NCBI RefSeq assembly: GCF_007990635.1
Contig: NZ_AP019846.1
Coordinates: 620,001-684,000, forward strand
DNA: 64,000 bases
Reading direction: 5' to 3'
DNA from: Leptotrichia hongkongensis
Lineage (GTDB): Bacteria > Fusobacteriota > Fusobacteriia > Fusobacteriales > Leptotrichiaceae
Numbering within the stretch: position 1 is the first letter of the stretch; each line of letters opens with the position of its first letter. Shown in pieces: positions 1 to 11,122 of this stretch. Position numbers and translations under genes: made by a program. The notes under the pieces were generated by a model, which had not been told where the DNA came from, made no database searches, and saw only the letters and a list, made by a program, of their open reading frames with translations.

Positions 1-222
1 GGTCAAACAAAAACAAATCTATATATAGGACAAGCTGCATACAAAGTTAATGATTGGCAAAATGCAAAAGAATTAATAAATCAGGTAAATTTCAACAGAA
101 ATTATCCAGAAGTAAAAGGAAGCATATTCTTTAGCTATAAATCATTATTAACTAATCCTAAAAATGCAACAAGCAGTTTAGCACAAGGGCCTTATGCTAA
201 TAGAGAAAATCAAGGATTCTAA
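1..222 (+). CDS. C-terminal end of a GHL10-like (DUF187) glycosyl hydrolase, partial
   Basis: The window opens inside a gene; frame 1 is open for 73 codons to TAA at 220-222. The fragment contains YIGQAAYKVNDW and VKGSIFFSYKSLL, which I recognise as the end of the barrel of the glycosyl-hydrolase-like 10 (GHL10/DUF187) family, usually exported proteins acting on glycans. The catalytic part lies outside the window, so the substrate is unknown. A strong hairpin terminator follows 30 bases later, so this is the last gene of its unit. The family call rests on pattern recognition of a short fragment. Confidence 0.55.
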   Translation, partial: GQTKTNLYIGQAAYKVNDWQNAKELINQVNFNRNYPEVKGSIFFSYKSLLTNPKNATSSLAQGPYANRENQGF

Positions 223-252
223 TTACAGAAAAAAAGATTAAAGAAAAGGAGA

Positions 253-300
253 AATCAGTAATATTGAAGTTGTTATGACTTCAGTAGTGCTGATTTTTTT
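253..300 (+). terminator. Rho-independent terminator
   Basis: An 18-base stem (253-270 with 278-295; two G-T wobbles and one mismatch) closes a 7-base loop and runs into a T tract at 294-301. It ends the glycosyl hydrolase unit. Confidence 0.85.
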
Positions 301-327
301 ATAATTTATAAAAAATTTGAATAAAAT

Positions 328-355
328 TTGAAAAATATAAAAAATTGGATATAAT
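328..355 (+). promoter_or_regulatory. Sigma-70-type promoter for the channel gene
   Basis: TTGAAA at 328-333 and TATAAT at 350-355 are 16 bases apart, just after the preceding terminator. The start codon is at 555, so this promoter would give a leader of about 190 bases; I see no convincing riboswitch in it. Confidence 0.55.
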
Positions 356-554
356 ATAGAGTCTAAATATAAAAATAAGTTTGTGTTTTTTGTAAGCCAG
401 TTTTTCAAATTGAATAGAAAAATTTAATTATAAACTCAAAAAATATCAAAATCTTGTTTGAAAAAATATTTATTTTATCTTATAGTTTGTTATTAAATAA
501 ATTTATATATAGCTTAAAATATTTGAAATTGATTAAAAACAGGAGGAAAGTACT

Positions 555-2683
555 ATGAAAAAAGAATCTGATTCTTTTAACAGAATTAAACTGAAAAACA
601 AAATACAGGGAATGTTAGAAGACACACTATCCAAAGGAACTGTATCAATAATAGCATGGCTTGCTGTAACAATGATTCTTACAGTTGTTGTATTTTCATT
701 TGTATTAGTTTTGATGAATTTGAGGCCTGATAATGAAACTGGAAGTTTAAGTTTAATTGAAGCGATTTGGCAAAATTTCTTGCGTGTAATAGATCCAGGT
801 GGTTTGCAAAATGACAGATTATGGGGATATAGAATTGTGTCAGCTGTAGTTACGTTACTTGGAGTATTAATCTTTGGTGCATTAGTTGGAGTTTTGACAA
901 CAGGGCTTGATAATTTATTTATTGAAATTCGTAAAGGAAAAACAGAGATTGTAAAAAAAGATTTTACGCTTATTTTGGGATGGAATCCGACAATATTTAA
1001 GGTAATAAGTGAACTGGTGATTTCAAATGCAAATCATAAAAATAAAAAAATAGTGATACTTTCTAAAAATGATAAAATAAAAATGGAAGACGAAATAAAT
1101 TTAAGAATAAATCAAAAAGAACTTTTGAAAAATTTTCATAATTCTCTAGATGGAAAAAGTCATAAAACTTATCAAACTAAGATATATTGCCGTTCAGGAA
1201 GTATAATAGATATAGATGACTTAAATATTGTTCATCCTGAGAACGCAGAATCAATAATTATACTTTCCTCAGAAGAAGATAGAGAAGATATAAATACTAT
1301 AAAATGTATTTTAGCGTTAAGAAAAAAAGCTAAAAAGATAATTACAGAAATAAAAGATGAACATAATAAAGAACTGATGGATTTTTGCTTCCAAAATGAA
1401 AAAAATCAGAATATACTTTATATTCCAAGTGAAAAGTGGTTATCACGGATTACAGCGCAAGCAAGTAGACAGCCAGGATTTAGTGTTATTGCAACAGAAA
1501 TTTTAAATTATGATAATGATGAAATTTATTTTTCTAAAGTTGGTAAGGAGCTAATAGGAAAAACATTTAAGGAAATTTCGTTAAATTGCGTTACAAGTAT
1601 TGTATTAGGAATATGTAAGAAAAATTTGGATAAAAATAACTTGAAAGAAATTTATCAAAAAGAAATGGCAGAGGGTAAGTTATCAGGAATACAAAAAAAT
1701 ATAATTTTAAATCCTTACGAAAAATTTAATAATAATATAATAGATGGTGAAAATATAGGATGTGTAATAGAGGAAGGAGATGAGCTTATTCTTTTTCAGT
1801 CTGACGATGGTTATCCTGAATTCCATTTTGAAGAGTTAAAAATAGAAAAATTTCAATGGAAAAGTGGTACGGAAGATGTAATTTTGCCTAAAAGCAAGAC
1901 ATTAATTTTAGGCTATAATAAAAGAATATATAAAATAATTGACGAACTTTACGAATATGTGAGTGTAGATTCAGAAGTTCATATAATTGCAAAGATGGAT
2001 AAGGAAGTGGAAAAACATTTGAAGAATAATTTGGGGTACGAAAATGTAAAAAATGAAGATATAACAGATTACAGAATTTCTGAAAAAGAGTATATTGAAG
2101 AAAAATTCAATCTTGAAAGTTACGAAAGTATTATAATTTTAGGTTATGACGATCTTGAAACACAAGAAAAGGATGCTAAATCAATGCTTACAATGTTATT
2201 AATAAAAAAAATGCTGGAAAAAAATAGTAAATCTTCATTGAAGGAAAAAAGTATTGTTATCGAAATATACGATGAAAAAAATAGAGAAATCGTAGAATTA
2301 ACAGAAGTATCTGATTATATAATAAGTGACACTATAATAAGTTCAGTAATTAGTCAAGTCAGCTGTCTGAAGAAAAAAGACTTTATTATGTTTTTGATGA
2401 ATTATTTAGTGGAGAAGGCTGTGAAATTTATATGTTTTCAGCAGATAACTATATTGAAAATTTTGACAGAGAATATACTTTTAAAGAACTTTCTACAATT
2501 GTAGCAAATGAAGGAACTATTTTATTAGGATATAGAGATATGGATGAAAGAGTGGAAAAGAAAAATGATTATGGTGTTCATTTAAATGTAAACAAGAATA
2601 AGAAAATCAAATTAAATAAAAATGATAAATTAATTGTACTGTTTGAAGGAGGCAATGAGAAAAATAAAAAGAAAGTGATTTAA
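555..2683 (+). CDS. CASTOR/POLLUX-like ion channel protein, one frame break
   Basis: The protein has an N-terminal membrane segment (about residues 31-55) and a second (about 92-118), then two TrkA-N-like nucleotide-binding halves opening with 'LILGWN' (about 140) and 'LILGYN' (about 455). This is the CASTOR/POLLUX (DUF1012) layout, known for plant cation channels and bacterial relatives whose ion and ligand are mostly unstudied. The first frame ends at 2504, but from about 2370 the homologous sequence (YYVFDELFSGEGCEIYMF) continues one frame back and stops at 2683. One extra base near the A6 run at 2373-2378 restores a protein of about 709 residues. Start ATG 555 follows AGGAGG. The next transcription unit is the ATP synthase operon. 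Confidence 0.75.
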
Positions 2684-2758
2684 TTAATTTGCTATTTGGT
2701 ATGGGAAAATACAGAGAAAAGTGCTTAAATAAAGGAATAAATTGAATAAGAATAAAAT

Positions 2759-2787
2759 TTGCAAAATAAATTCAATTGGAGTATAAT
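2759..2787 (+). promoter_or_regulatory. Promoter of the ATP synthase operon
   Basis: TTGCAA (2759-2764), a 17-base spacer and a perfect TATAAT (2782-2787) lie about 60 bases before the atpB start. It is the only good promoter between the channel gene and atpB. Confidence 0.65.
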
Positions 2788-2847
2788 AATTATATGTAAC
2801 AAAGAATATTGAATCTTTGCTCAAAGTTGGGAGAAAGGAGGGAGATA

Positions 2848-3744
2848 ATGAAAAATAAAATTTTAAAATTTTTGGGATTTTTATTTCTTATGATGATTGT
2901 TGTGAATATAATTTTATCAATTATTTCCACATTTTTACCAGTAAAATTTGAATCACCAAGTTCAGTTGTTGAAGCACCGCATTATTTTAATTTTGTTTTT
3001 GGGAACTTTAAATTTTCGCTTAGCCAGACAGTACTTAATACTTGGGCAGTTATGCTGATAATTATATTTATCGTAAGAGCAGGGACAAAGAATATAAGTG
3101 TAGAAAAGCCTAGTAAAATGCAAATTGTTATGGAAGAATACTATCATTTTATTGAAAATACCTTTTTGACTACCTTTGGAAAACATAAAAAAACTTATAT
3201 ACCATTTTTTGCAGCATTGTTTGCATCTATAATGTTTTCGAATTTAAGTACTTTCTTATTTCCATTTATCATGATGTCAGTTAAGGAGAATGGAATTAGA
3301 ACAGTAAAACCATTTTTTAGAACGCCAACAGCAGATCCAAATACGACAATTGGGCTATCACTTGTGGTAATTGTTGTTTTCTTGGCAGTCTCTATAAAGC
3401 AAAAAGGTCTAAAAGGATATATAAAATCATTGTTTGAGCCAATGTGGTTTATGTTTCCGTTAAATATTGTGGATATTTTTTCAAAAGTACTGAATACTTC
3501 AATGCGGCTATTTGGAAATATGCTGGCAGGACTTGTAATTGTAGGACTATTATATAGCCTTGTTGGACGTGGATTGCTTCAGTCCATGACAAATAATATG
3601 CTGAAAGGAAGTTTTTCGTTTTCAGTTGGATGGCCGATGCTTATACAGCTATATTTAGATTTATTTATCGGTATAGTACAGGCTTTTGTATTTACAATAC
3701 TTTCTTCAGTTTATATAAGTGAAGCATTAGGTGAGGAAGAATAG
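2848..3744 (+). CDS. atpB: ATP synthase Fo subunit a
   Basis: Membrane stator subunit of the F1Fo ATP synthase, forming the two ion half-channels against the c ring. The 298-residue protein has at least five hydrophobic helices and the family signature LNTSMRLFGNMLAG, in which R220 is the essential stator arginine. I place the start at ATG 2848 because GGAGGGAG precedes it directly; an upstream start at 2809 would add 13 non-hydrophobic residues without a ribosome site. First gene of atpBEFHAGDC; no atpI is visible upstream. Confidence 0.95.
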   Translation: MKNKILKFLGFLFLMMIVVNIILSIISTFLPVKFESPSSVVEAPHYFNFVFGNFKFSLSQTVLNTWAVMLIIIFIVRAGTKNISVEKPSKMQIVMEEYYHFIENTFLTTFGKHKKTYIPFFAALFASIMFSNLSTFLFPFIMMSVKENGIRTVKPFFRTPTADPNTTIGLSLVVIVVFLAVSIKQKGLKGYIKSLFEPMWFMFPLNIVDIFSKVLNTSMRLFGNMLAGLVIVGLLYSLVGRGLLQSMTNNMLKGSFSFSVGWPMLIQLYLDLFIGIVQAFVFTILSSVYISEALGEEE

Positions 3745-3771
3745 AATTAAAAATTATAGTTTTGTAATTCT
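3743..3771 (+). other. Hairpin between atpB and atpE
   Basis: AGAATTA (3743-3749, overlapping the atpB stop) pairs with TAATTCT (3765-3771), with AAAA/TTTT pairing inside. Only four T residues follow. It may be a processing or stability element that helps uncouple c-subunit output from the rest of the operon; that role is inference. Confidence 0.35.
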
Positions 3772-3882
3772 TTTATATGTTCAAAGTCTTTAATTTTAGG
3801 GATTTTGTATAAATAAGAGCATTATGATATAAAAATTATGTTTAATAAAAAATAAATTAATAAAAATTAGGAGGATTAGAGA

Positions 3883-4119
3883 ATGGAAGGAATAGTTCAA
3901 GCAGCAGCTTTATTAGGAGCAGGAATTGCAGCGATAGGAGGAATTGGAGCCGGATTAGGTCAAGGGATTGCAACTGGTTATGCAGTAGAGGCAGTATCAA
4001 GACAACCTGAAGCAAAACAGGATATTATGCAAACATTAATCACAGGACTTGCAATTACAGAGTCATCAGCAATTTATGCGTTAGTAATAGCTTTCTTGTT
4101 AATTTTCTTGAAAGGGTAA
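3883..4119 (+). CDS. atpE: ATP synthase Fo subunit c with sodium-binding residues
   Basis: A 78-residue two-helix proteolipid that forms the rotor ring. The loop RQPEAK is present. The ion site carries Q27, E60, S61, S62 and Y65, matching Q32, E65, S66, T67 and Y70 of the Na+-translocating Ilyobacter tartaricus c subunit with a constant offset of five. This predicts coupling to Na+ rather than H+. The protein is shorter than the 89-residue Ilyobacter form at both ends. ATG 3883 follows AGGAGG; a 138-base spacer separates it from atpB. Confidence 0.95.
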   Translation: MEGIVQAAALLGAGIAAIGGIGAGLGQGIATGYAVEAVSRQPEAKQDIMQTLITGLAITESSAIYALVIAFLLIFLKG

Positions 4120-4179
4120 GAAAATAATAAATTTTAGAGAAACAAAAATAGGATTAATAATGTAAATTAAGGAGTAAAT

Positions 4180-4674
4180 ATGAATGAAGGAGCAAGATTA
4201 GTAAACATTGATTTTACGATGGCTATTCAGATAATAAACTTTATAGTATTAGTCTATTTTTTTTCACGAACTTTTGCAAAAAAGATTGATAAAGTGCTAG
4301 AAGATAGAAAAAAACTGGCTTTGTCTGAAATGGAAATTGTTGAAAACGAAAAGGAAAAATTGGAAGAACAGAAAAAAACAATGGAAAAATTGAAAAAGGA
4401 ATCCAAAAGACGTGCCAATGATATTCTAATAAAAGCCGAAAGACAGGCAGATGACAGAAAAGATCAGATTATATCACAAGCTATGAGTAATCGTGAAAGA
4501 ATGATGATGAAAGCTGAAGCTGATATTGAGAAAATGCGGCAAAATGCTAAATTTGAACTTCAGAAGGAAGTTGGAGAAATGGCAGTTGAACTTGCAGAAA
4601 AAATTATTAAGGAAAATATTGATGAAAAGCAGGATGAAACTATAAATAAGTTTATTGATGAGATAGGAGATTAA
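4180..4674 (+). CDS. atpF: ATP synthase Fo subunit b
   Basis: Peripheral stalk subunit of 164 residues: one membrane helix (about residues 10-28) followed by a long charged coiled coil to about residue 145. This is the usual bacterial length. ATG 4180 follows GGAG. The stop is one base from the atpH start, which implies translational coupling. Confidence 0.93.
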   Translation: MNEGARLVNIDFTMAIQIINFIVLVYFFSRTFAKKIDKVLEDRKKLALSEMEIVENEKEKLEEQKKTMEKLKKESKRRANDILIKAERQADDRKDQIISQAMSNRERMMMKAEADIEKMRQNAKFELQKEVGEMAVELAEKIIKENIDEKQDETINKFIDEIGD

Positions 4675-4675
4675 A

Positions 4676-5203
4676 ATGGCTAGGGATGAGATTGCAAAAA
4701 GATACGCATCAGCAATTTACAATATAGCAAAATCTTCTGACAGTATAAATGAAGTTAGGGAAGTACTAAATATTTTTATGGAAAATTATGAAGAAGAGGA
4801 GGAATTTAGAAAAATTTTGGAAGATCCTCTCAAAAAATTTTCAGAAAAAGAAAAGTTTTTAGAAAAATCGTTTGACCATTTTACAAAAGAATCGCTAGGG
4901 ATAGTTAAGTATATTGTAAGAAAACAGCGTCTATCGTTAGTTGGAGATATAAAGGAATATTTTTTAAAACTTTATTATGAGGAAAATAATAAACTTCCAA
5001 TAACTGCTATATTTGCAAAGGAGCTATCAGAGAAACAAAGGGAACTGCTAATAGAAAAACTTGAAAAAAAATACGGTAAAAAAATTGTTTTAAATCTCGA
5101 AGTTGATAAAGAAATAATTGGTGGAGGGATTTTAAAAATTGGGAATGAAGTTATTAATGGTTCAATAAAAAATCAGATTGAAGAAATGAAGAAAAATTTT
5201 TAG
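4676..5203 (+). CDS. atpH: ATP synthase F1 subunit delta
   Basis: A 175-residue subunit that joins the peripheral stalk to the top of F1. The N-terminal RYASAIYNIAK and C-terminal 'VDKEIIGGGILKIGNEVINGSI' region are the family signatures (DxxxIGGxxxxIG). It lies between atpF and atpA as expected, 1 base after atpF. Confidence 0.93.
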   Translation: MARDEIAKRYASAIYNIAKSSDSINEVREVLNIFMENYEEEEEFRKILEDPLKKFSEKEKFLEKSFDHFTKESLGIVKYIVRKQRLSLVGDIKEYFLKLYYEENNKLPITAIFAKELSEKQRELLIEKLEKKYGKKIVLNLEVDKEIIGGGILKIGNEVINGSIKNQIEEMKKNF

Positions 5204-5221
5204 AAACGGAGGTGCTTTTCT

Positions 5222-6727
5222 TTGAGAATCAAGCCAGAAGAAATAAGTAAAATAATCCGAAGCGAAATCGAAAATTACAAAAGTTCACTGGATATTTCCA
5301 ATACTGGAACAGTCTTGGAAGTAGGAGATGGAATTGCCAGAATCTACGGATTAAGTGACGCTATGGCAGGAGAGCTTTTAGAGTTTGAAAATGGAACTAT
5401 CGGAATGGCACTAAACTTGGAAGAAAGTAACATTGGAGCAGTAATTTTTGGAAAGACACAAGGGATAAAAGAAGGAAGCATAGTAAAAGGATTGGGAAAA
5501 GTAGCTGAAGTTCCAGCTGGAAATGAGCTGCTTGGAAGAGTAGTCGATGCACTTGGTAATCCGATTGACGGAAAAGGATCGATAACAGCTGATAAATATA
5601 TGCCGATTGAGAGACAGGCATCAGGAATTATCGCAAGAAAACCTGTTACACAGCCTATGCAGACTGGAATAAAGGCAATAGATGGGATGTTTCCGATTGG
5701 AAAAGGGCAAAGGGAATTGATAATTGGAGATAGACAGACTGGAAAAACAGCGATTGCGATTGACTCAATTATAAATCAAAAAAATAATGATGTTATATGT
5801 GTTTATGTTGCAATTGGACAAAAAAGGTCTACAGTTGCACAAATTTATAAAAAACTTGAAGAGGCAGGTGCATTGGAATATACGATTATTGTTGCAGCTA
5901 CTGCTTCAGAATCAGCACCACTTCAATATTTAGCACCATATTCAGGGGTTGCTATGGGTGAATATTTTATGGATCAAGGAAAAGATGTGCTAATAGTTTA
6001 TGATGATTTGTCAAAACATGCGGTAGCTTATCGTGAAATGTCATTACTGTTGAAAAGACCGCCAGGAAGGGAAGCGTATCCAGGAGACGTTTTCTATCTT
6101 CACTCAAGACTTCTTGAAAGAGCAGCAAAATTAAGCGACAAACTGGGTGGAGGTTCAATTACAGCACTTCCAATTGTAGAAACACAGGCTGGAGATATTT
6201 CGGCATACATTCCTACAAATGTTATTTCAATAACAGATGGACAAATATTCTTGGAAACAGATTTATTTAATTCAGGATTCAGACCAGCGATAAATGCAGG
6301 AGTTTCTGTATCAAGGGTTGGAGGAGCAGCACAAATTAAGGCTATGAAACAAGTTGCTTCGAAAGTAAAACTGGAACTTGCCCAATACAATGAATTATTA
6401 GCATTTACGCAGTTTGGATCAGATTTGGATAAAGCAACTAGAGATCAGCTTAACCGTGGATCTAAAATTATGGAAGTATTAAAGCAGCCACAATATACTC
6501 CATTTAGAGTTCAGGAACAAGTAATTTCGTTTTACTGTGTAACAAATGGATATTTTGATGATGTTCCAACTGAAAAAGTCAGAACATTTGAAAAAGATCT
6601 GATAGAATCACTTAAAAATAATTCAGAAATTTTAACTGAAATTCGTGAGAAGAAAGAATTAGACGATGAAATGAAAAGCAGACTAGATGAATTTATAACG
6701 AACTTTAAAAAAGAATATGTGTGGTAA
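5222..6727 (+). CDS. atpA: ATP synthase F1 subunit alpha
   Basis: Non-catalytic nucleotide-binding subunit of F1, 501 residues. The Walker A motif GDRQTGKT is at residues 169-176 and the arginine-finger region [10 protein letters not shown] near 364-373. Translation starts at TTG 5222, preceded by GGAGGTG; no ATG in frame fits the family N-terminus MRIKPEEIS. Spacing to atpG is 15 bases. Confidence 0.95.
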   Translation: MRIKPEEISKIIRSEIENYKSSLDISNTGTVLEVGDGIARIYGLSDAMAGELLEFENGTIGMALNLEESNIGAVIFGKTQGIKEGSIVKGLGKVAEVPAGNELLGRVVDALGNPIDGKGSITADKYMPIERQASGIIARKPVTQPMQTGIKAIDGMFPIGKGQRELIIGDRQTGKTAIAIDSIINQKNNDVICVYVAIGQKRSTVAQIYKKLEEAGALEYTIIVAATASESAPLQYLAPYSGVAMGEYFMDQGKDVLIVYDDLSKHAVAYREMSLLLKRPPGREAYPGDVFYLHSRLLERAAKLSDKLGGGSITALPIVETQAGDISAYIPTNVISITDGQIFLETDLFNSGFRPAINAGVSVSRVGGAAQIKAMKQVASKVKLELAQYNELLAFTQFGSDLDKATRDQLNRGSKIMEVLKQPQYTPFRVQEQVISFYCVTNGYFDDVPTEKVRTFEKDLIESLKNNSEILTEIREKKELDDEMKSRLDEFITNFKKEYVW

Positions 6728-6742
6728 AGCAGGTGAAATGAT

Positions 6743-7603
6743 ATGTCAGCAAATATGAAAGAAATAAAGGAACGTATTGACAGTGTAAAAAATACAAGCC
6801 AAATAACAAACGCAATGAATATTGTTTCTTCTACAAAATTTAAAAAATTTCAGGTTTTAACTCTAAAATCTAGAAACTATGCATATGCTGTAAATGAGGC
6901 TTTTGATAATTTAGTTGCAAGTCTTAAGGGAAATAAATTTGTAATTTTTGATGGAAAGCCAGAAGTTAGAAGAGTCGGAATTATAGTGATGACATCAGAT
7001 CGTGGGTTATGTGGAAGCTTTAACTCAAATACTTTTAGAAGGCTTGAGAGCATGAGAAAGCAGTTTGAGAAGGAAGGAAAAGATGTTTCAGTTGTAACAA
7101 TTGGAAGAAAAGCAAAAGAATATTGTAAAAATCGGGATATCAATGTGGATAGTGAGTATACACAGATAATTCCAGAAACAATGTTTGAAACTGGTAAAAA
7201 AATCAGTGAAGATGTAGTGCAGTTTTATTTAAACGATTTTTATGATGAAGTCTATATGATTTATTCAAAATTTGTATCAGCAGTTGAGTATAATATTCAG
7301 GTGGAAAAATTACTTCCAATAGAAAAAAAGGAAGGATTGCCAACAAAGGAATATGTGTTTGATCCGTCAGAGGAAGAAGTGTTGAACTCATTTGTTCCAC
7401 AAGTTTTGAATATAAAATTATATCAGTCGTTACTTGAAAATTCGGCAAGTGAGCATTCAGCTAGAATGTCGGCGATGAAACAGGCTAACGATAATGCTTC
7501 TGAAATGATAAGAAATTTGGAAGTGCAGTATAACCGTGAAAGACAAGGAAAAATAACACAGGAATTGACAGAAATTATAAGTGGTTCTTTAGGAGTGCAG
7601 TAA
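6743..7603 (+). CDS. atpG: ATP synthase F1 subunit gamma
   Basis: Central rotor shaft of F1, 286 residues. N-terminal helix MKEIKERIDSVKNTSQIT and the C-terminal helix with QANDNASEMI pair as the rotor coiled coil; TSDRGLCGSFN is the conserved central motif. Length is typical. Confidence 0.95.
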   Translation: MSANMKEIKERIDSVKNTSQITNAMNIVSSTKFKKFQVLTLKSRNYAYAVNEAFDNLVASLKGNKFVIFDGKPEVRRVGIIVMTSDRGLCGSFNSNTFRRLESMRKQFEKEGKDVSVVTIGRKAKEYCKNRDINVDSEYTQIIPETMFETGKKISEDVVQFYLNDFYDEVYMIYSKFVSAVEYNIQVEKLLPIEKKEGLPTKEYVFDPSEEEVLNSFVPQVLNIKLYQSLLENSASEHSARMSAMKQANDNASEMIRNLEVQYNRERQGKITQELTEIISGSLGVQ

Positions 7604-7659
7604 TTATTTTTACAACCTTAAAGAATCTGAGCATAAATTAAGAAGGAGGTTAAAGGTAA

Positions 7660-9060
<1,401 letters not shown>

Positions 9061-9082
9061 TTTTTAAAATAATATTTAATAG

Positions 9083-9108
9083 AAACAGGGATAATGAACT
9101 CCCTGTTT
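9083..9108 (+). terminator. Intra-operon hairpin between atpD and atpC
   Basis: A perfect 9-bp stem AAACAGGGA (9083-9091) with TCCCTGTTT (9100-9108) closes an 8-base loop. The T run is only four bases, so it probably attenuates rather than ends transcription, reducing atpC relative to atpD or stabilising the upstream mRNA. Confidence 0.5.
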
Positions 9109-9159
9109 TCCAATACTTAAAGTTAAAAGTAAGCATACTTTGGAACGGAAGGAGGCTTT

Positions 9160-9549
9160 ATGGCAGCAGAATTTATTTTGGAAGCAGTAACTCCAGAAAG
9201 ACTAGTTTTTGAAAAGCCTGTTGAATTTGTAAAATTACGTACAGAAAATGGAGATATCGGAATACTTGCAAAGCATATTAATTATATTACGGCAATTGGT
9301 GCGGGAGAAATGCTTGTTCGTGAAAAAGATAAGGAAGATGTCACATACTATCTGGAAGGTGGATTTTTGGAAGTAAGACAAGATAAAGTTGTTATTCTAG
9401 GAGTAAATATTGTTGAGGCAACTAAAGCAGAAGCTGAAAGAATGGCAAGGGAAGTAGCAATTGAAAGAGCAAAAAGACAAAAAATACAGGAAGATCAGGA
9501 TATTTTAGGAACGAAAAAACGTATTAAGAGTAATTTGAGCAGGAAATAA
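9160..9549 (+). CDS. atpC: ATP synthase F1 subunit epsilon
   Basis: A 129-residue rotor subunit that regulates ATP hydrolysis. It has an N-terminal beta sandwich ('ILEAVTPERLVFEKPVEFV', GDIGILAKH) and a short C-terminal helical hairpin rich in Ala, Arg and Lys. ATG 9160 follows GGAGG. Last gene of the operon. Confidence 0.92.
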   Translation: MAAEFILEAVTPERLVFEKPVEFVKLRTENGDIGILAKHINYITAIGAGEMLVREKDKEDVTYYLEGGFLEVRQDKVVILGVNIVEATKAEAERMAREVAIERAKRQKIQEDQDILGTKKRIKSNLSRK

Positions 9550-9552
9550 ATT

Positions 9553-9579
9553 TTGAAATTCTAAAAAATGTGGTATAAT
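9553..9579 (+). promoter_or_regulatory. Extended -10 promoter before the DUF4912 gene
   Basis: TGG-TATAAT (9571-9579) is an extended -10 element, with TTGAAA at 9553-9558 (15-base spacer). It lies directly after atpC and about 60 bases before the next start codon. Confidence 0.5.
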
Positions 9580-9641
9580 AAATATAAAATATAGTTAATT
9601 TAGTAATAATTTTAAATAAATGACGTAAAGGTGGTATGGGA

Positions 9642-10640
9642 ATGGAGCAAATAAAAAAAAATAGAAGCAGAACACATTATAGAAATTACGTAAATGAAAA
9701 ATTAACTGGAAATATAACAAGAAATTTGAATAGACTGGAAAGATTTATTTCGCTTGAAGTTATTGAAAAGGAAATTATTGAAAGAGTTTTAATAAAGTAC
9801 TTTTTAATAAAGAGAAGCAGAACGTTTTATAGAAATTTTGTAAATAAAAAATTGGTAGGAAGCCTAGGAAAAAGATACAAAAAATTTTTCAAGAATATAG
9901 ACTTTAATTATGAAAAAATTTCGCCAGATCAGATAAGACGTAGATATACTGAGACTGAAATTAATCGTTCAAAATATGCAAAAGGTGTAGAATTTGATGG
10001 AAAATCCGACCATGATGATATTTACTTCGATAAGGCTCCATTACCAGCATCATATTTTGTAGATGAAATCGTTCTAATGCCAAAAAATCCTACAACATTA
10101 TACGTTTATTGGGAAATTCGTGATGATACTTATGAAAGATTAGCTTCAAATAATGGAATTATTGACAATGTAGTTATAAAACTTTACAAAGATGGCAAAG
10201 AATATAGAAAAATTATAAGACATGAAAGAATAGGATCTCATTATATTACTGAAATTGATGTAGATCAGCAACATTATGAAGCTTCTATCGGGTATGAAGA
10301 CCAGTACGGGAACTACTCTGAAGTAGCTCACTCAGTAGAAGCAATATCCCCAAATGACAAAGTTTCTGATAATATTGATTTATCGTGGGGAACTGTAAAA
10401 CTTGATAAAAATACAAATCAGCTTATAAAATACACAAATACGCCAGTTTCAACACCAGAAGGAAGACATCTTTTAGGAATACCTGAAGATTATGATGTAG
10501 ATGAAAATAATGAATTTATAATTGAAGTTATAGAAAGATTGACAAAAGTAGGAGCTTCAGAATCATTAATCGAAAGAAAAGTGATAAAAGGAAAACTTCC
10601 AAATCTTAGACTGGATATGGGTGGTTCAAGAAGCAGTTAG
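9642..10640 (+). CDS. DUF4912 domain protein with a duplicated N-terminal motif
   Basis: A 332-residue protein. 'LPASYFVDEIVLMPKNPTTLYVYWEI' (about residues 137-162) is the hallmark of DUF4912, a family of unknown function found in Fusobacteria, Cyanobacteria and Firmicutes. No signal peptide is visible. The N-terminus carries two copies of a basic motif, RSRTHYRNYVNEKLTG (about residue 7) and RSRTFYRNFVNKKLVG (about 61), an internal duplication outside the named domain. I prefer ATG 9642 because AAAGGTGG lies 7 bases upstream; ATG 9636 is too close to it. Function unknown. Confidence 0.75.
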   Translation: MEQIKKNRSRTHYRNYVNEKLTGNITRNLNRLERFISLEVIEKEIIERVLIKYFLIKRSRTFYRNFVNKKLVGSLGKRYKKFFKNIDFNYEKISPDQIRRRYTETEINRSKYAKGVEFDGKSDHDDIYFDKAPLPASYFVDEIVLMPKNPTTLYVYWEIRDDTYERLASNNGIIDNVVIKLYKDGKEYRKIIRHERIGSHYITEIDVDQQHYEASIGYEDQYGNYSEVAHSVEAISPNDKVSDNIDLSWGTVKLDKNTNQLIKYTNTPVSTPEGRHLLGIPEDYDVDENNEFIIEVIERLTKVGASESLIERKVIKGKLPNLRLDMGGSRSS

Positions 10641-10690
10641 AACATTTTTATAAATGTTTTTATAAAAATTAAAATTAAAGGAGATTTAAA

Positions 10691-11074
10691 ATGGCAATGT
10701 TAAATATGCTGCACGCTTGTTTACGTGTAGAAAATTTAGAAAAATCTATTGAATTTTATGAAAAGGCATTTGGATTTAAGGAAGATCGACGTAAAGATTT
10801 TCCAGAACATAAATTTACTATTGTTTATTTGACTCTTCCAGAAGAAAGTTTTGAAATTGAGCTGACTTATAATTACGGTCACGGTCCATATACAATTGGT
10901 GACGGTTTTTCACATCTGGCAATTGCTTCGGACGACTTGGAAGGAGATAATGAGAAACATAAGGCAATGGGATACAAGACAACAGATCTTATGGGCTTGC
11001 CTGGTAAACCTGGACATTATTATTTCGTAACGGATCCAGATGGTTACCGTATGGAAGTAATTCGTGCAGAATAA
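10691..11074 (+). CDS. gloA: Lactoylglutathione lyase (glyoxalase I)
   Basis: A VOC-superfamily metalloenzyme of 127 residues that isomerises the hemithioacetal of methylglyoxal. The four metal ligands are visible as H8, E57, H75 and E122, and ITDPDGY-type VTDPDGYRMEV closes the fold. The length matches the short Ni/Co-dependent bacterial form. AAAGGAG precedes ATG 10691, 50 bases after the DUF4912 gene, and a terminator follows. Confidence 0.88.
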   Translation: MAMLNMLHACLRVENLEKSIEFYEKAFGFKEDRRKDFPEHKFTIVYLTLPEESFEIELTYNYGHGPYTIGDGFSHLAIASDDLEGDNEKHKAMGYKTTDLMGLPGKPGHYYFVTDPDGYRMEVIRAE

Positions 11075-11122
11075 AAGTTAGCAATAAAACATATTTAAAG
11101 AAAATAATAGAAATATCATAAG

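Noticed and set aside
2370-2380. Programmed -1 frameshift in the POLLUX-like gene at A6
   Set aside because: The A6 run could slip, but there is no clear stimulatory stem-loop, and five other genes show the same type of one-base loss. A sequencing error is more likely.
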